Shown: positions 33,797-45,378 of the stretch, piece after piece
How positions within the stretch are numbered: position 1 is the first letter of the stretch
Layout: each line of letters opens with the position of its first letter
NCBI GenBank assembly: GCA_037074705.1
Contig: CM073592.1
Span: forward strand, 88,539,129 to 88,603,128
Source: Zhengitettix transpicula
Lineage: Eukaryota; Arthropoda; Insecta; Orthoptera; Tetrigidae
DNA length: 64,000 nt
Direction of reading: 5' to 3'
Notes under the pieces: generated by a model
Databases searched by the model: none
Told to the model about the DNA's origin: nothing
Seen by the model: only the letters and a program-made list of their open reading frames with translations
Translations under genes and position numbers: made by a program

Positions 33797-35835
33797 TATT
33801 TCCGATAATGACACAGATTATCCTTCGTGATACTTCTAAACTCGATTCACAATTGTTTACTGTTATAACGCGCAGGGCACAGTTTTAGCACTGGTTTCTG
33901 ATAGTGTAATCTAACTTGCTGAATATCGCGCGATGTAAATGAATATCCTGTTAACCAAATTGCGCAAGAACTCACATTACAAGGTTATATTATACATGAT
34001 AATTGGTTTAAATTCAATAAACACACTGGTAAATGAACGTCACAATTTATGCGAAGTAATTGATTTCAGGCACGTTTTTGTATTTCTTAACAAAACTAGA
34101 TCACCAATTAAACTATTTAAGTATTTTCCTCTATTTATCTATCCTTCTGAAATTAAATTATCTTGATAGAAGGTTTAAACAATTTATTTACTCCGACATC
34201 GAAATATTTATTGGAATTATTATTGTTGGTAGAGGGAACGTCTACGTTTAATTAGAACCATTCTCTTTGTAAGCTCAAGAGATTAAAAAAAAATTAAATT
34301 TCAGGCCAGTCTACACCATTTATGAACAATAAGTTATATAATTAAGTAGTTAAAGCTGTGGATAAAATATTTCAGAAAATAAATTATGTATGGTTGGATT
34401 TATTTCCGTTGCTGGTCTGCTATAATGCTTATTTTAGAAAAGATGTCTTTATGAAATAAATTTCCAAACGCTTATTATTTAATACAATAAACTAAATTTT
34501 GAATTGTAATTTGTGCTCGCTTTGATATATCTGTGTTAGTCACCGAGAAAGTACTTATGTTCCTTGGAACATTTTTCCCTGACTAGAAATCCGTTCCCAA
34601 GAATAAATCCATTCCCTTGCATGCAGATGATTTTCTTAATAGGCGTATGATAGTCACCTTTATCAGTTGTTATAACCTCTCCAATCACCGCACATTTATC
34701 TCTTATCGGTCATAACACACATATCACATTTTATTCCTATTTTTATCGCCGTCGTATACTTTTTCACTTTCCTCCTCAACACACGGATATGAGAGCGACC
34801 TTCTCCAACATTTCATTTTTCTCGGAATGAGCATGTGTCAGACACTGATTTTGTTATTCTTTTCGACAGAGTCACGATTATTTGGCCACTTTACAACAAA
34901 TAAGAAGTAGTTGCTTTTCGGATTGTAAATAGTGAATAATTAGAATTAAATTAATTGTACTACAAATTTGGGTTTCAACTACGACACTTGTAGCACAGAA
35001 ATATTAATTTTACATAAAAATAATCAATTTTGTAAAGGAAATGGTTAACGATAAAATGTTTTATTAATGAGGTGGTTATATAATTGCTTGCAAAAATCTC
35101 TTGAAATAGTTACGAATAATAAATTTGTTGATTTTCGATAACACTTGTTAATATACTTCCGTTAAATGATATAGATTACTTGTAAGAACATTTACATAAA
35201 AAATAATCCTCAAGTTATAAAAAATAATTACATACGCAATTCTTCTCGAGTCTCAGCAGCAACTGGTGACTATGATCGATGGTTGGCGTTCTTGATCCTC
35301 TACCTTTCGTTTCGTAACACTTAAATATTCCGTTGTACTTGCGCTCTATTGACTAATATCGTCCAATAAAAAGCTTTGTAATTTTTAAACAAAAAGGAAG
35401 ACCTTGTAGGAAAGAAGAAATCTATATTACCGAACAAAAAGACTTTACTAGCCGATTCAGTAACGTTCATTTGGAAATATGAAAAATAACCCTTCGTTTT
35501 CGTATCCTTTCCATGTGCAAAATTGACAGACATTACCCACTCATTCAATAATTGCTTATATTCATCATACACTATTGATAAATGTAAACAAAAAATTATT
35601 CTCATTATAGTTCTGGAAAATTTAGTTTCGATCATTGGGAGATCTACAGGGAGTTTAATTAAAATGGGAATACTCAGAAATATTCTATGCAATCGAAAAA
35701 TGCAGCAAAAGTTTCGTCATCTATCTAGATACGTCAGTGGTAGACTCAAAATACGTACTAGCTTTATTCCTACTATGATGTACTGACCTAATTTAATTTA
35801 CAAGCTGCAACTCACTTACGTTAATAATTATAATT
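33795..35835. other. AT-rich intergenic DNA, nothing recognised
   Basis: Open frames of 60-120 codons exist on both strands (for example 35321-35692 minus), but they lack recognisable similarity and overlap other open frames on the opposite strand. Confidence 0.4.
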
Positions 35836-35837
35836 TA

Positions 35838-35896
35838 ATTATATATATATATATATAATATTATATGTATACATGTATTATATATATATGTATATA

Positions 35897-35927
<31 letters not shown>

Positions 35928-36535
35928 ATATGTATATATATATATATATACATACATTTAATATTATATATATATATACATTTAATATTATATATATATA
36001 ATATTATATATATATATATATTATATATAATAATATATATATAATATTATATGTATATATATACATTTAATATTATATATAATATATATATATATATATA
36101 ATATATATATTTATATTATATATATATTTATGTTATAATATTATATATATATACATTTAATATTATATATAATATATATATATTATATATAATATTATAT
36201 ATACATTTAATATTATATATATAATATTATATATATATATATACATTTAATATTATATATATTATATATAATATATATAATATTATATATAATATTATAT
36301 ATACATTTAATATTATATATATAATATTATATATATATATATATATATACATTTAATATTATATATATATATAATATTATATATAATATTATATATACAT
36401 TTAATATTATATATATAATATTATATATATATACATTTAATATTATATATATATATATATATAATATTAAATGTATATATATATATATAATATTATATAT
36501 ATATATTATATATGTATATGTATACATATATAATA
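35838..36535. repeat. TA-rich satellite block with an ACATTTAATATTATAT repeat
   Basis: About 700 bp composed of TA dinucleotides interspersed with the word ATACATTTAATATTATATAT, repeated roughly a dozen times at irregular 30-60 bp spacing. It forms the left border of the CpG-poor block. Tyr/Ile-rich frames in it are artefacts. Confidence 0.9.
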
Positions 36536-37199
36536 TTATAAGAACTATAAACTGTAGATCATTGATTAAATTTTAATGAATATTTATTAATCTGATAATA
36601 ATATTTGTAATTCTGTTTGGCTGCTCTTACAGATCCTCCACACAACCTAGAAAAATTAATATGCGATTGGCTTAATTTTTAATGAAATTAATATCTAGAC
36701 CTTAAGTTAGAATTTAAATTAATTCATTTATTAGTGGAATACACAGAATGCATATAACATTTCATTGTTAATAATCGAATTAGGAAATTTCCTGCATCAG
36801 TTATAGATACAGTAAACTTTGTTAAATTGAGGTGTTTGCAAAATACCTTTATTAAGCATAAATAACATATTATTGACTGTGTTAAAAAAGTTTATGGATA
36901 TAGTTGTCTGCAGGACATTCCAAATGTATCACAAACATTATGCTCTTAAAGATGTAAATAATTAATTTGACAGCATTCTATACAGGCCCAGGTAATTATT
37001 CTGAGGGACTAACAATGACAATTAATGACATGTATCTAGATTCATGTGTACAACTTGACATAAAGTAAGAGCTCTTGTAAAATTATCTCGATAAGAAATC
37101 AGCCGATGAATAAAGGAAAGGACAAGTAGACAGTACAAATAAAGTAGAAGATACTCTGGATATTTAAACACTTTTGTGTTTCGTCAAATGTTGAGAGCA

Positions 37200-37325
37200 G
37201 TTATGTCACTCTAGGCTCTGCTTAGCACCTGAAGAAACAGATAAGGATCCCAGAAATGTTGTGTAGTATTTATATTATTACTTATTTTATCTGTATTTGG
37301 CTATCTTTTTTGTTATTAGTAAATA
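37200..37325 (+). repeat. Penelope-like terminal motif, third copy
   Basis: CTCTAGGCTCTG...CACCTGAAGA (CTGAAGA at 37229-37235) then CAGAAATGTTGTGTAGTATT and CTGTATTTGGCTATCTTT. It is the copy at 7.4 kb with its CGs replaced (GAAACGTTG to GAAATGTTG). Confidence 0.5.
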
Positions 37326-38732
37326 AACATTGTTATTATGTAAACAGTAAAATTATAACAGAATATTTCAGTATTATTTATGTTATCGATTAATTTGTGA
37401 TCAAATAGTGATGCACAACCTGTGATTCAAAAATTTATGATTGTCATTGTTTGAATTTAAATGCTAATCTGTGAAAATAAACATTTTTTTCTGAAACTGT
37501 ACATGTGATAAAAACAATCTGCTATGATCAAAATAATTTATATGAATATTGTACTTTTATAAATAATTCTATAAGGAATTATATTATATGGTGAAAATAA
37601 TTTATATGAAGGAGAGTGAATGAGTCTCACATGAAACATAGGGCTAGTGCTGTGATGTCAGACAGGAAACTTAGCTCTCCAGTTTTCAGGGAGAATATGT
37701 AACATGTAAGGATAATGTGACATTGCAAATTAATTACCTTATTTATATAGGAAAGAGGTTTTGTGACACCAACTGTCAACTTAAGGCAGTCTCTATACCC
37801 CACTTTTTTATCCAAATGACTTTTATATGGGGGCAGGGGAGATATAAATCTGGGTGGACTGCCAGCACATGCTTCTTCTCTACTGACAAAGAAGGCTAAT
37901 GCTTCACAAAATTTGAAGAACCCTGTAGAACCATTTTAGGCATGCTCTAGTTATATGGCTCTTTCTTTTCCATTACAATTATTTGTGGTAAGCTATATTC
38001 ATTGAGTATATATTGGAGTCAGTTTCTATTTCAAATTTGATAATCTTATGAACATAGAGAATAGTACTTTAAAAACTGATGTAATGTTTAAGGTTAAAAT
38101 ATTATATTAGCTCCATTTTTTATCAAGAAACAACTGTTTATATTACCTTCACTTTTAATCAAAATAAGTAAAAAACGAGCAATATTCAATCCCAAGATCT
38201 TAAATGACTATCTTCATTAAATATTTTACTTGCCTTAAATTCCAAGAATAAAAAAAACATTTTAAAGGTATACCATCTGACTTGTCTCATTTCTGTTACC
38301 AATAACATGTGCTCATTTCATACATCAAAAGTAAACAGAATAATAATTTTAAGTTATTGTTCACTTTGTATGAAATAATTATTTCTTTGTAGTCTTAGAC
38401 AAAATTGCTTAGACATCATTGATTCATGAATGCACAATAATTAAAAAGACAACATAAATTATAATAATAGTCTAGAATTACTAATTATATAATATTACAA
38501 TACTTGGAATGTGACGTACTATTATTTACCTGTTAAGTTTAATATAAACATAATTGAATCAATTCATTAGTAAAATAGAAAAGGTTAGTATGTTTTAACT
38601 AGGATTTAATTATTATTTTAACTATTTAATGTATAATGTATAAGAATTTATTAAATGTAGTAACTCCATTATACTTCACTCCTTTATGTTGACAATGAAT
38701 AAACTGCTTTAATGTTTTTGTTTCTTGTATAG

Positions 38733-38908
38733 CTATGGTGCAAATATAAATTGGGGACCAACTGTAGACATTTTATTTATCACAAATAGTATTAATAATT
38801 TATATTTTGCCACATGAGTTATTGTTTTAATTATTTGGTGATCCTTTTCAAGAAACCAGGCAATTCTTTTTTGAGGAACAATAATTTTGTCTCCATTAAA
38901 AATTGGCC
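38733..38908 (-). other. Possible terminal-exon-like frame
   Basis: The frame follows a good acceptor (ATTATTTTCAG|GGCC) and runs 58 codons to a TAG, starting GPIFNGDKIIVPQKRIAWFL. No family is recognised and no partner exon was found. Chance or a decayed LINE piece are both possible. Confidence 0.2.
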
Positions 38909-39196
38909 CTGAAAATAATACCAAATAAAGAGTGAGGTTTTGCAAAGTAAAAAAATTTCCTATGAACAGAATTATGCAGTTTAACATAATTCAAACAGTA
39001 ATTGTAGCTGAATTTTTTTATGATTGTGAGTATATAAATGAGCATTTTCAAATTAAATTTATTATCCACATATAATCGTAATGTATCACCCAGTTTCTGC
39101 TAATTTCAGTCATGGGTACCTGCAGCAAAGTTCCCCACCTCTCATCATTGTCTAATGAACTGCCTCAGTGCCTGTCCATGCACCTTGCCCCTCTCC

Positions 39197-39200
<4 letters not shown>

Positions 39201-39273
<73 letters not shown>

Positions 39274-39279
39274 TATATA
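39201..39279. repeat. (TA)n microsatellite
   Basis: About 80 bp of TA dinucleotides with one TG interruption. Confidence 0.95.
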
Positions 39280-39394
39280 AGTTGTTGCTCCAGTCCAAAT
39301 CGAGAGAAAGGAAAGAGAGAAGGTAAAAAAAATCTTTGAGAACAGGTCTCTCACATACTTGCTCTTGCAAGTGGAACCTTACTGTATTATAGAA

Positions 39395-39720
39395 AGGAGG
39401 CTACTTCTCTCAGCTTTTGAATTAAAGTTTCCTATAAGCTAAAATGCCTTAGTTTTTGACAGGAGAATCCCTTCAGGCTCAAAGGTTTTCTAGTAGTAAG
39501 AGTAGTCTTTTCCCATAGTTTGGATATGGGAAACTATAACTCCAGAGCACACTTCACACCAGAAGGTAAAAGTACCCAATGCAGATTCCTCTAGGGCTTT
39601 TATATGCATTTTGATGAATTACCAGCTAAAACCCTTACCTATTGACTGGAGACTGTAGTTAAGTCTCCTTAACATTTCTTCTCTTCCATGTCCCCCATCT
39701 CTATCCCCTGTACCTCAAAA
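39395..39720 (+). mobile_element. Ancient, decayed SINE-like copy
   Basis: In order it retains TTTTGAATTAAAGTTTCC (family TTTGAACTAAGGTTCCCAC), GACAGGAGAA, AGTACCCAATGCAGATTCCT, CTCTAGGGCTTTTA and a final CTTCTCTTCCATGTCCCCCAT. The CG-rich landmarks of the family are replaced by CA/TG. The call rests on the order of landmarks. Confidence 0.5.
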
Positions 39721-39829
39721 TATTAATAAGAAAATTCAACTGCTCAAATTATATAATTGTTTGTACCCTAATGATAAAGAAATGTCACATGTTAGGTTTA
39801 ACAATTAATTGATAAGCTATAAAGTAAAA

Positions 39830-40450
39830 CCAAATGTGGTATATGTTTAACATTTGGTACTTTTAAAGACCTGTGTTTGTTAATTTTTATAATGCTGATG
39901 CAAATAGTATCACCTCAGAAAATGAAGTCATCATTTTGGTAAAACATAGTTTGAAGAAAAACTAATAGGCCCATAGAATATTGAATACAACACATGCAGA
40001 ATGAAAATTTGCACAAGAATATTATTCATTCATGTTATTCTCTACCTGCTACCCGTTAAAAATGATATTAAGAATTCTGTATTGCCAAGGTATGTCAATA
40101 TTTATAATAAATCTATAATAATATTTTCTGATCAACACCGTCAAAAGCTTTGTAAACATAACAGAAAATTCAAAATATGATGAGTTTCATGATTATAATA
40201 CATTATATTAAATTCGTGTGAGTAAAGGAAAAAATAGCATTTTCTGTTGAATATTAGTTCATGAATCAAAATTGAGTTATTTGCCAAATAGTGTTTGTTT
40301 ATAGGTTTGATAAGTGATGTAATCAACATTCTCAAAATTATTTCAAGTATACTTGGACAAATATCTATGATTCCTTTTAAAAATGGGAGCCAATATTGCA
40401 TGATGTTGTGTTCATTATACACTAAATAAAGTTTGCTACTATTATTAATC
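39830..40450 (-). pseudogene. Decayed LINE reverse transcriptase core
   Basis: The minus-strand frames give IDICPSILEI...LITSLIKPINKH (the 'RPIS..P..SKI.EK' block of non-LTR reverse transcriptases), then YKAFDGVDQKILL (motif A, normally DLSKAFDCVDHKILL), then near 39990 YSMGLLVFLQT (motif B) and GDTICIS (motif C, normally ADDT.I). Stops and frame changes are frequent. Jockey/CR1-type is likely. Confidence 0.7.
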
Positions 40451-40899
40451 AGGCATTCCTTCTAAAGTAATGTTTATATAAAGGGCAATATAATACTTTG
40501 TCTCAGCTAAGCCATGTAAGATCACTATCTCTCTATCCTTACCATATTAATAATACCTTTCTTTTGAAGTACATGGATTTTGCAGAAAGATAATCCCATT
40601 ATACCAAATAGTGACAACCTTCTGTTGATAAAATGTAATATTATGCTTTAAATTCTTACATCATCATAATTATCCTTGAGATACTGGAGAACTAATTCTG
40701 TTCTTCAGCAACCTCTAAGTAGTAGTAATCATATTCTGTGGAGAAGCTTGGCTTCAAGGATGTGGAATGGGCCAGGGTGTACATTTATTCCATTAATACT
40801 ATGATAATACTATCAATTAGCAAAGATTCTATAACATTAACTTATGAATAGCTTGATATTTACAGTCATATATTAACAGTACTGTTTTATGCAACAACA

Positions 40900-41370
40900 T
40901 ATGAACAGGATTCTGATAGTTCATACCGACTATTTACATTATAACTTAATTGTACATATCCAGTTCTTCTATAAATTCTTTTACAGAAAAGAATGAGTGG
41001 CTAAGCAGAAATGAAGATAACTCAACTTTGAGTGAAAATACCAAATTTTTTAAAGAGAGTTCTACATGAAGTTCTGGAGGTGACCTGATATATTGCTCAA
41101 ACAACACATTTTTGAGCAATAAAAATCTTGTCTATACCTTTTCAGCTGCCCCAGAATATAATCCTGCATGAGAAAACAAAATGAAAATGTGCAAAGTTTT
41201 ATTGTTTTTAAATCACAGAAGGTGGACATAATTCTTACAGCATATGTGGCCGAACTGTTTCCTAAGTAACTGATTAATCTGATACGTCCAATTTAATTTA
41301 TTATTTACTAGGAGACCTAGGAATTTAGTAGATGAAGTTTCATTTACATTATTGTCATTGTATTTTAGAG
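40900..41370 (-). pseudogene. Decayed LINE reverse transcriptase C-terminal part
   Basis: ITLKYNDNNVNETSSTKFLG followed by LLVNNKLNWTYQINQLL corresponds to the thumb region of Jockey/CR1-type LINEs (KFLGI.IDNKLTW..HI). Lower down, RFLLLKNVLF and SPPELHVELSLKNL continue the pattern (QKRAIR ... L..EL.I..L). Because a LINE C-terminus here lies upstream of the motif A-C fragment at 39.8-40.4 kb, two separate insertions or a rearrangement are needed. Confidence 0.65.
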
Positions 41371-41568
41371 TTATAGATTGTTAAGTTGTGTGTGTGAAAT
41401 TTCATTAAATGTGTTTTGTCAGTTATTTTTTAACTTATTCACAGTAAACTACATTAACAGGTTACTTAAATTATTGTTACTTGCCTCTTGTAATGTGTCA
41501 TTGTTTGTTTTTATCTCCAAAAAGATGGATTTGGAAGACAAATCTAAAGTTTTTTTTTAAAGATCATT

Positions 41569-41573
<5 letters not shown>

Positions 41574-41623
<50 letters not shown>
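41574..41623. repeat. (TA)n microsatellite
   Basis: About 50 bp of TA dinucleotides. Confidence 0.95.
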
Positions 41624-41626
<3 letters not shown>

Positions 41627-41729
41627 GAGCAGGAAAGTGTCTAATACTGAATCCTGTGGGACTAATAATTTAATATGAATATTAAGTTAACTTATAAATA
41701 AACAACAGTTAATTTGAAGTCAGAAAAAA

Positions 41730-41992
41730 AAAATATTTATGGAATATTAAACTACGTTTCGTTTTTAACTTTGCGACATATTCAGGTTGAAGTTTAACAA
41801 AATTTTGATAGCCAGGTTATTCTCCCTTGACTGACGTTGCTAAATACTCGTAGTTTGATTTTCGCTTATTCTAAGTTAATGGCAGAAGTTTTCTTTAAAG
41901 TGACCCGACTATCAAAATTTTGTTAAACTTCAACCTGAAGAAGTCGCAAAAGTTAGCGACGAAACGTAGTTTAATATTCCATGAATAAATAT
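41730..41992. repeat. Inverted-repeat retroelement end with hammerhead-like motif
   Basis: Arms of about 75 bp (41730-41810 and 41912-41992) share GGAATATTAAACTACGTTTC and its complement, and TTGAAGTTTAACAAAATTTT and its complement. In the right arm CTGAAGA (41935-41941) is followed by the stem GTCGC/GCGAC and GAAAC (41961-41965), an arrangement like a hammerhead ribozyme core. The spacer (GTTGCTAAATACTCGTAGTT to TAAAGTGACCC) recurs in part at 42.76-42.84 kb without the arms. Confidence 0.7.
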
Positions 41993-41999
41993 ATTTTTT

Positions 42000-43815
42000 C
42001 TTACCTTAAATTTTCTGTTTAATATTTATAAGTGAGATCATATTGACTTTACATAGACCTATTATTATTTGTGGGTCTGTTCTATAAAGTGATAACTATA
42101 GAAGCTTACAAATTTAAATTTCGAATTTTTTCAGCAATTTTTTTTTATAGAATGTTGATGTGTTTATACTTATCATTTTAACCTCCGATAATGTAATCTT
42201 ATTGTATTTAAAACAATTTAGATAATGATCTATTGTTTCGGAATAGCTTGGCCTACAGTCTACCAGTTTGGAATGAATATTTGATCTGGGACTGGAACGA
42301 ATTAGTATAGTTAGGTCCAGGATCTGTTTGTATTCTAACCATTGCGAGCCATTTAAAATTTAAGTGGTAATACCATATATGTAATAATATGATTACATAC
42401 ATGGCTAACACACTTCGACAAAGTGACAGAATTTTTCATAATGGTTTCCTTTTTTCGCTCTATAGACATTATGTAAAATGGTAGCATTAATTTTTCTTCA
42501 AATAACTGAACAGCAATGAATACAAACTTATATTGAAAATATAATAAATGTGGTTTCGAGTTTTTAAAAATAAAATTTTGATAGAAATAGTTTAATCAAA
42601 ATATCAGATACGTATTTCAATTTCTCTAAGAGTATTGATTAGCACGTGTATCTTATTCATTATTCAGATCAGTTATTATATACTGAAAAATTTTTGGAAG
42701 CGAAACGTAATTGGAAATAAGCAACGAGCACGCAAAATTCAGGCCCAATTTCACTTAAACTCTTTAGCAAAGGCTAAATACTCGCGGTTTTATTTTCGCT
42801 CATTCTAGGTTAACAGCAGCAGTTAGAAGTTTTCATTAAACTGAGAGATAATTTAGAATTCCGACGTAAACATTTCACCACTATGCTCTTTTTTATGTGC
42901 AACACCAAGCCAACTTTCTGTTGGAAGGAAAATTTAAACTGAAGTCAAAACTTATCAAGAACTAAGAACTGAGAAAACATTAATACATATCATAATAGAT
43001 AAATGATTAAATTCAGCAATTACATATGATAACGGCTGAAGGGGAAATTAATAATTTGTATATGAATCAAATCCCTCTTAGAATAATTGTTAATGACTGT
43101 ATTTCAGAAATTTTAGAAAATTCTGTATTTGTTGTCCAAAATTTTCATATCTGAGGAAATAACTCGATTGCATAACATCCAATAGTTGCCATGCTTTAAG
43201 TATACGAAACATGAAACATGAAAAAAATGGGGACATAACTAATCGATTTATTCGAAGTTTGACCATATTCTGTAAATTCCATTTCTCTTATTAAAATATT
43301 TGTAATGTCTTGCACATAACGCCTCAGCCCAGAGGTAAATTTCAAGTTACATTTCTTCATTGATGAAAACAACCGGTTTCTCACTCCTTTTGATTTCTGT
43401 AGGACATACCACTCTCGAGATTTTTTTTCTAAAAAATGTACCTAAATAATGGCCACCATAATCTTGTATACAATGATAGCAGCCATTTTATCACTTTTGG
43501 AAGCAATGAAATCCGGCTTCATTATGTTCACGTCCCTTACGACTACACTCGAATCTTATTAATGAAATGAAAATGTAGTAGTTTGTTTTAATTTCAGTGA
43601 AGAGGGAAAATTCTGTCTTGCGAACTGAGGCGAAACATATTATCAGTGATGAAAAAAACTCTCTTTATTAAACATTTCTCTGTCCATTTTCAAGCGCAAT
43701 GGAAATTTTTTTTCAAGAAAACTAATAAATACTGTGATATAGGAAATTATTTATTTGTATTGAGTAGTTGAAAGAATTATTTGGAACAGGTATAAAAATA
43801 TCAAATAAACCAGAG
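42000..43815. other. AT-rich intergenic DNA
   Basis: No gene recognised. 42755-42845 repeats the spacer of the preceding inverted repeat (AGGCTAAATACTCGCGGTTT ... TTTTCGCTCATTCTAGGTTA), indicating another relic of the same retroelement. Confidence 0.5.
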
Positions 43816-43819
43816 CATT

Positions 43820-45312
43820 GTAATGTAATGCATAATATAATGCATTGGTTTAAAAACAGCGCACATGTCGTAAAGAGAATGCGAGGGAAAAGTAATTGCG
43901 GGTCCTGTCACGAGGTGACAAGACGGAGCGGTAAGACATTTATCTAGGATGAGTGCTGGTGGGCGGAAGAGAGGAAGCCGTAATTTGTAGGGACGCTGTG
44001 ACGGTGCGGCAATTAGGTCTAACGAGTGATTGCGGGTCCAGTAACTTATTGGTTTGGGGATCTGTGGCGAATCCGTAACGCAGAACGTGGGCGAGCAGAT
44101 GGTCCCAAAGTGGTTATGTTAGATCAGGCTAGTGTCTCTGATGAATGACCTGACAAGTGGCGTATTTGCTTGGGACTTGCAAGAAAAGATCTTGTGCGAG
44201 CCGGGTGAGGCCGACGAGTCCTGAGTAATTGCGGGGGCGAAATAACTGCAGCTGCAAGGAGAGTCAGTGGGAGTAAGGGTCCAGGCACTTGTTGACTTAG
44301 GATCTGGAGAAATTAGTATCGCGCACTTGTGAGGGGAGAGGTCCAAAGACAAATTGGACCTGTCGCGATTGTCGGGATTCGGACAAAAGATATCAGCCGG
44401 CGAAAGGACTCCAGCGGCAAGGACGTAAATTTCGGTAATGGGATTCTGTCACCGCGCCGTTGCGACGGAATTTTGCATCAAGAGAAAAACAAGGAGGCTA
44501 GTGGTATATATAGGGGAAATAACCTATTGTGTGGACAGTCAGCGTAGGAGAGGGGTTCTGTGAACATGGACAGTTAGCGTGGGAGAGGAAGGAGAGACAG
44601 TCAGCGTAAGAGAGAGATACTGTGGGCATCGAACGTGTAGCATAGTCAGAGGCAGTCAGAGTGGAGCCAGCGTGCTGAATGCATCGTGGTTTGAGATTCA
44701 GACAGAAATAGTCAGCATCAGTCAGCAAAACTATAACAACTACAAACATTTTTAAAATACAGAAGCTCTGTCTGTATGAGTATGAGAATTTGACCTGTCT
44801 TCGATGGTAAGCGACCTGGATACGGCAAGCGACGTCAAGGAGTGTCACGACGAGCACCTGGGATATTTCACTGGATATGGAGAACCAGATATCGGCGAAC
44901 CAGTGATATTGTGTTAGAGTCAGTGAGTGAATGTCAAGGCTATAAAGTGCGTGTCTAAAGAACGAGTCGAAGTAAACCTGAGAAACCGTAAGTTGGAATG
45001 TATAATATTAACAGATGTAAACGTTAGTAAAGGATAACAGTCAGATGTCGTTCTCTTCTTTTGATAATAAAGTTAGAAGCAATCTATAGGTTAAGTTCAT
45101 TAATAACTTTAGTAGATACTTTTGTTTAATTTAAGACATAAATGTTGGGTCTCTTTAATAGTTCGATTCTGTCCGTTGTCAAACCCATGAGAGCAAGAGT
45201 TCTTATTATAATAGTAAAATATTAAATTCAATTGTAAATTTCTTCTTGTGTTAATAAATTTGTTTGTTAAATTATAATCTTATTTTTTTTATTTATACCC
45301 TATGTGGTTATT

Positions 45313-45315
<3 letters not shown>
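43820..45315 (+). mobile_element. LTR-like unit C
   Basis: Ends TTATTACA followed by ATAT and (TA)n. The left end, TGTAATGTAATGCATAATAT, is tentative because ATAT does not precede it. It carries TATATATAGGGG at about 44506, a good TATA box, followed by short repeated GTCAGCGTAGGAGAGG-like words at 44537-44620, and the conserved TCAGATGTCGTTCTCTTCTT and TCAAACCCATGAGAG region near 45045-45190. It matches unit D over much of its length (ATTGCGGGTCCTGTC.CGA). Consistent with the U3-R-U5 layout of an LTR. Confidence 0.55.

Positions 45316-45375
<60 letters not shown>
45316..45375. repeat. (TA)n tract between units C and B
   Basis: A 60-bp TA tract directly joins the end of unit C to the start of unit B. 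Confidence 0.95.

Positions 45376-45378
<3 letters not shown>

Larger units (their letters stand above)
36541..41720. other. CpG-depleted block
   Basis: By eye I count only about 20 CG dinucleotides in 5.2 kb, far below what base composition predicts and below the flanking regions. TG and CA are common. It contains decayed LINE pieces and a decayed SINE copy whose CG sites have largely become TG or CA. The remaining parts (36.54-37.2, 37.3-38.7 kb) show no gene. This pattern is what long-term germline cytosine methylation produces. Confidence 0.6.

Noticed and set aside
36327..36527. Tyr/Ile-rich open frames in TA repeats (also at 11.2, 39.1-39.4 and 41.5 kb)
   Set aside because: Translation of microsatellites.
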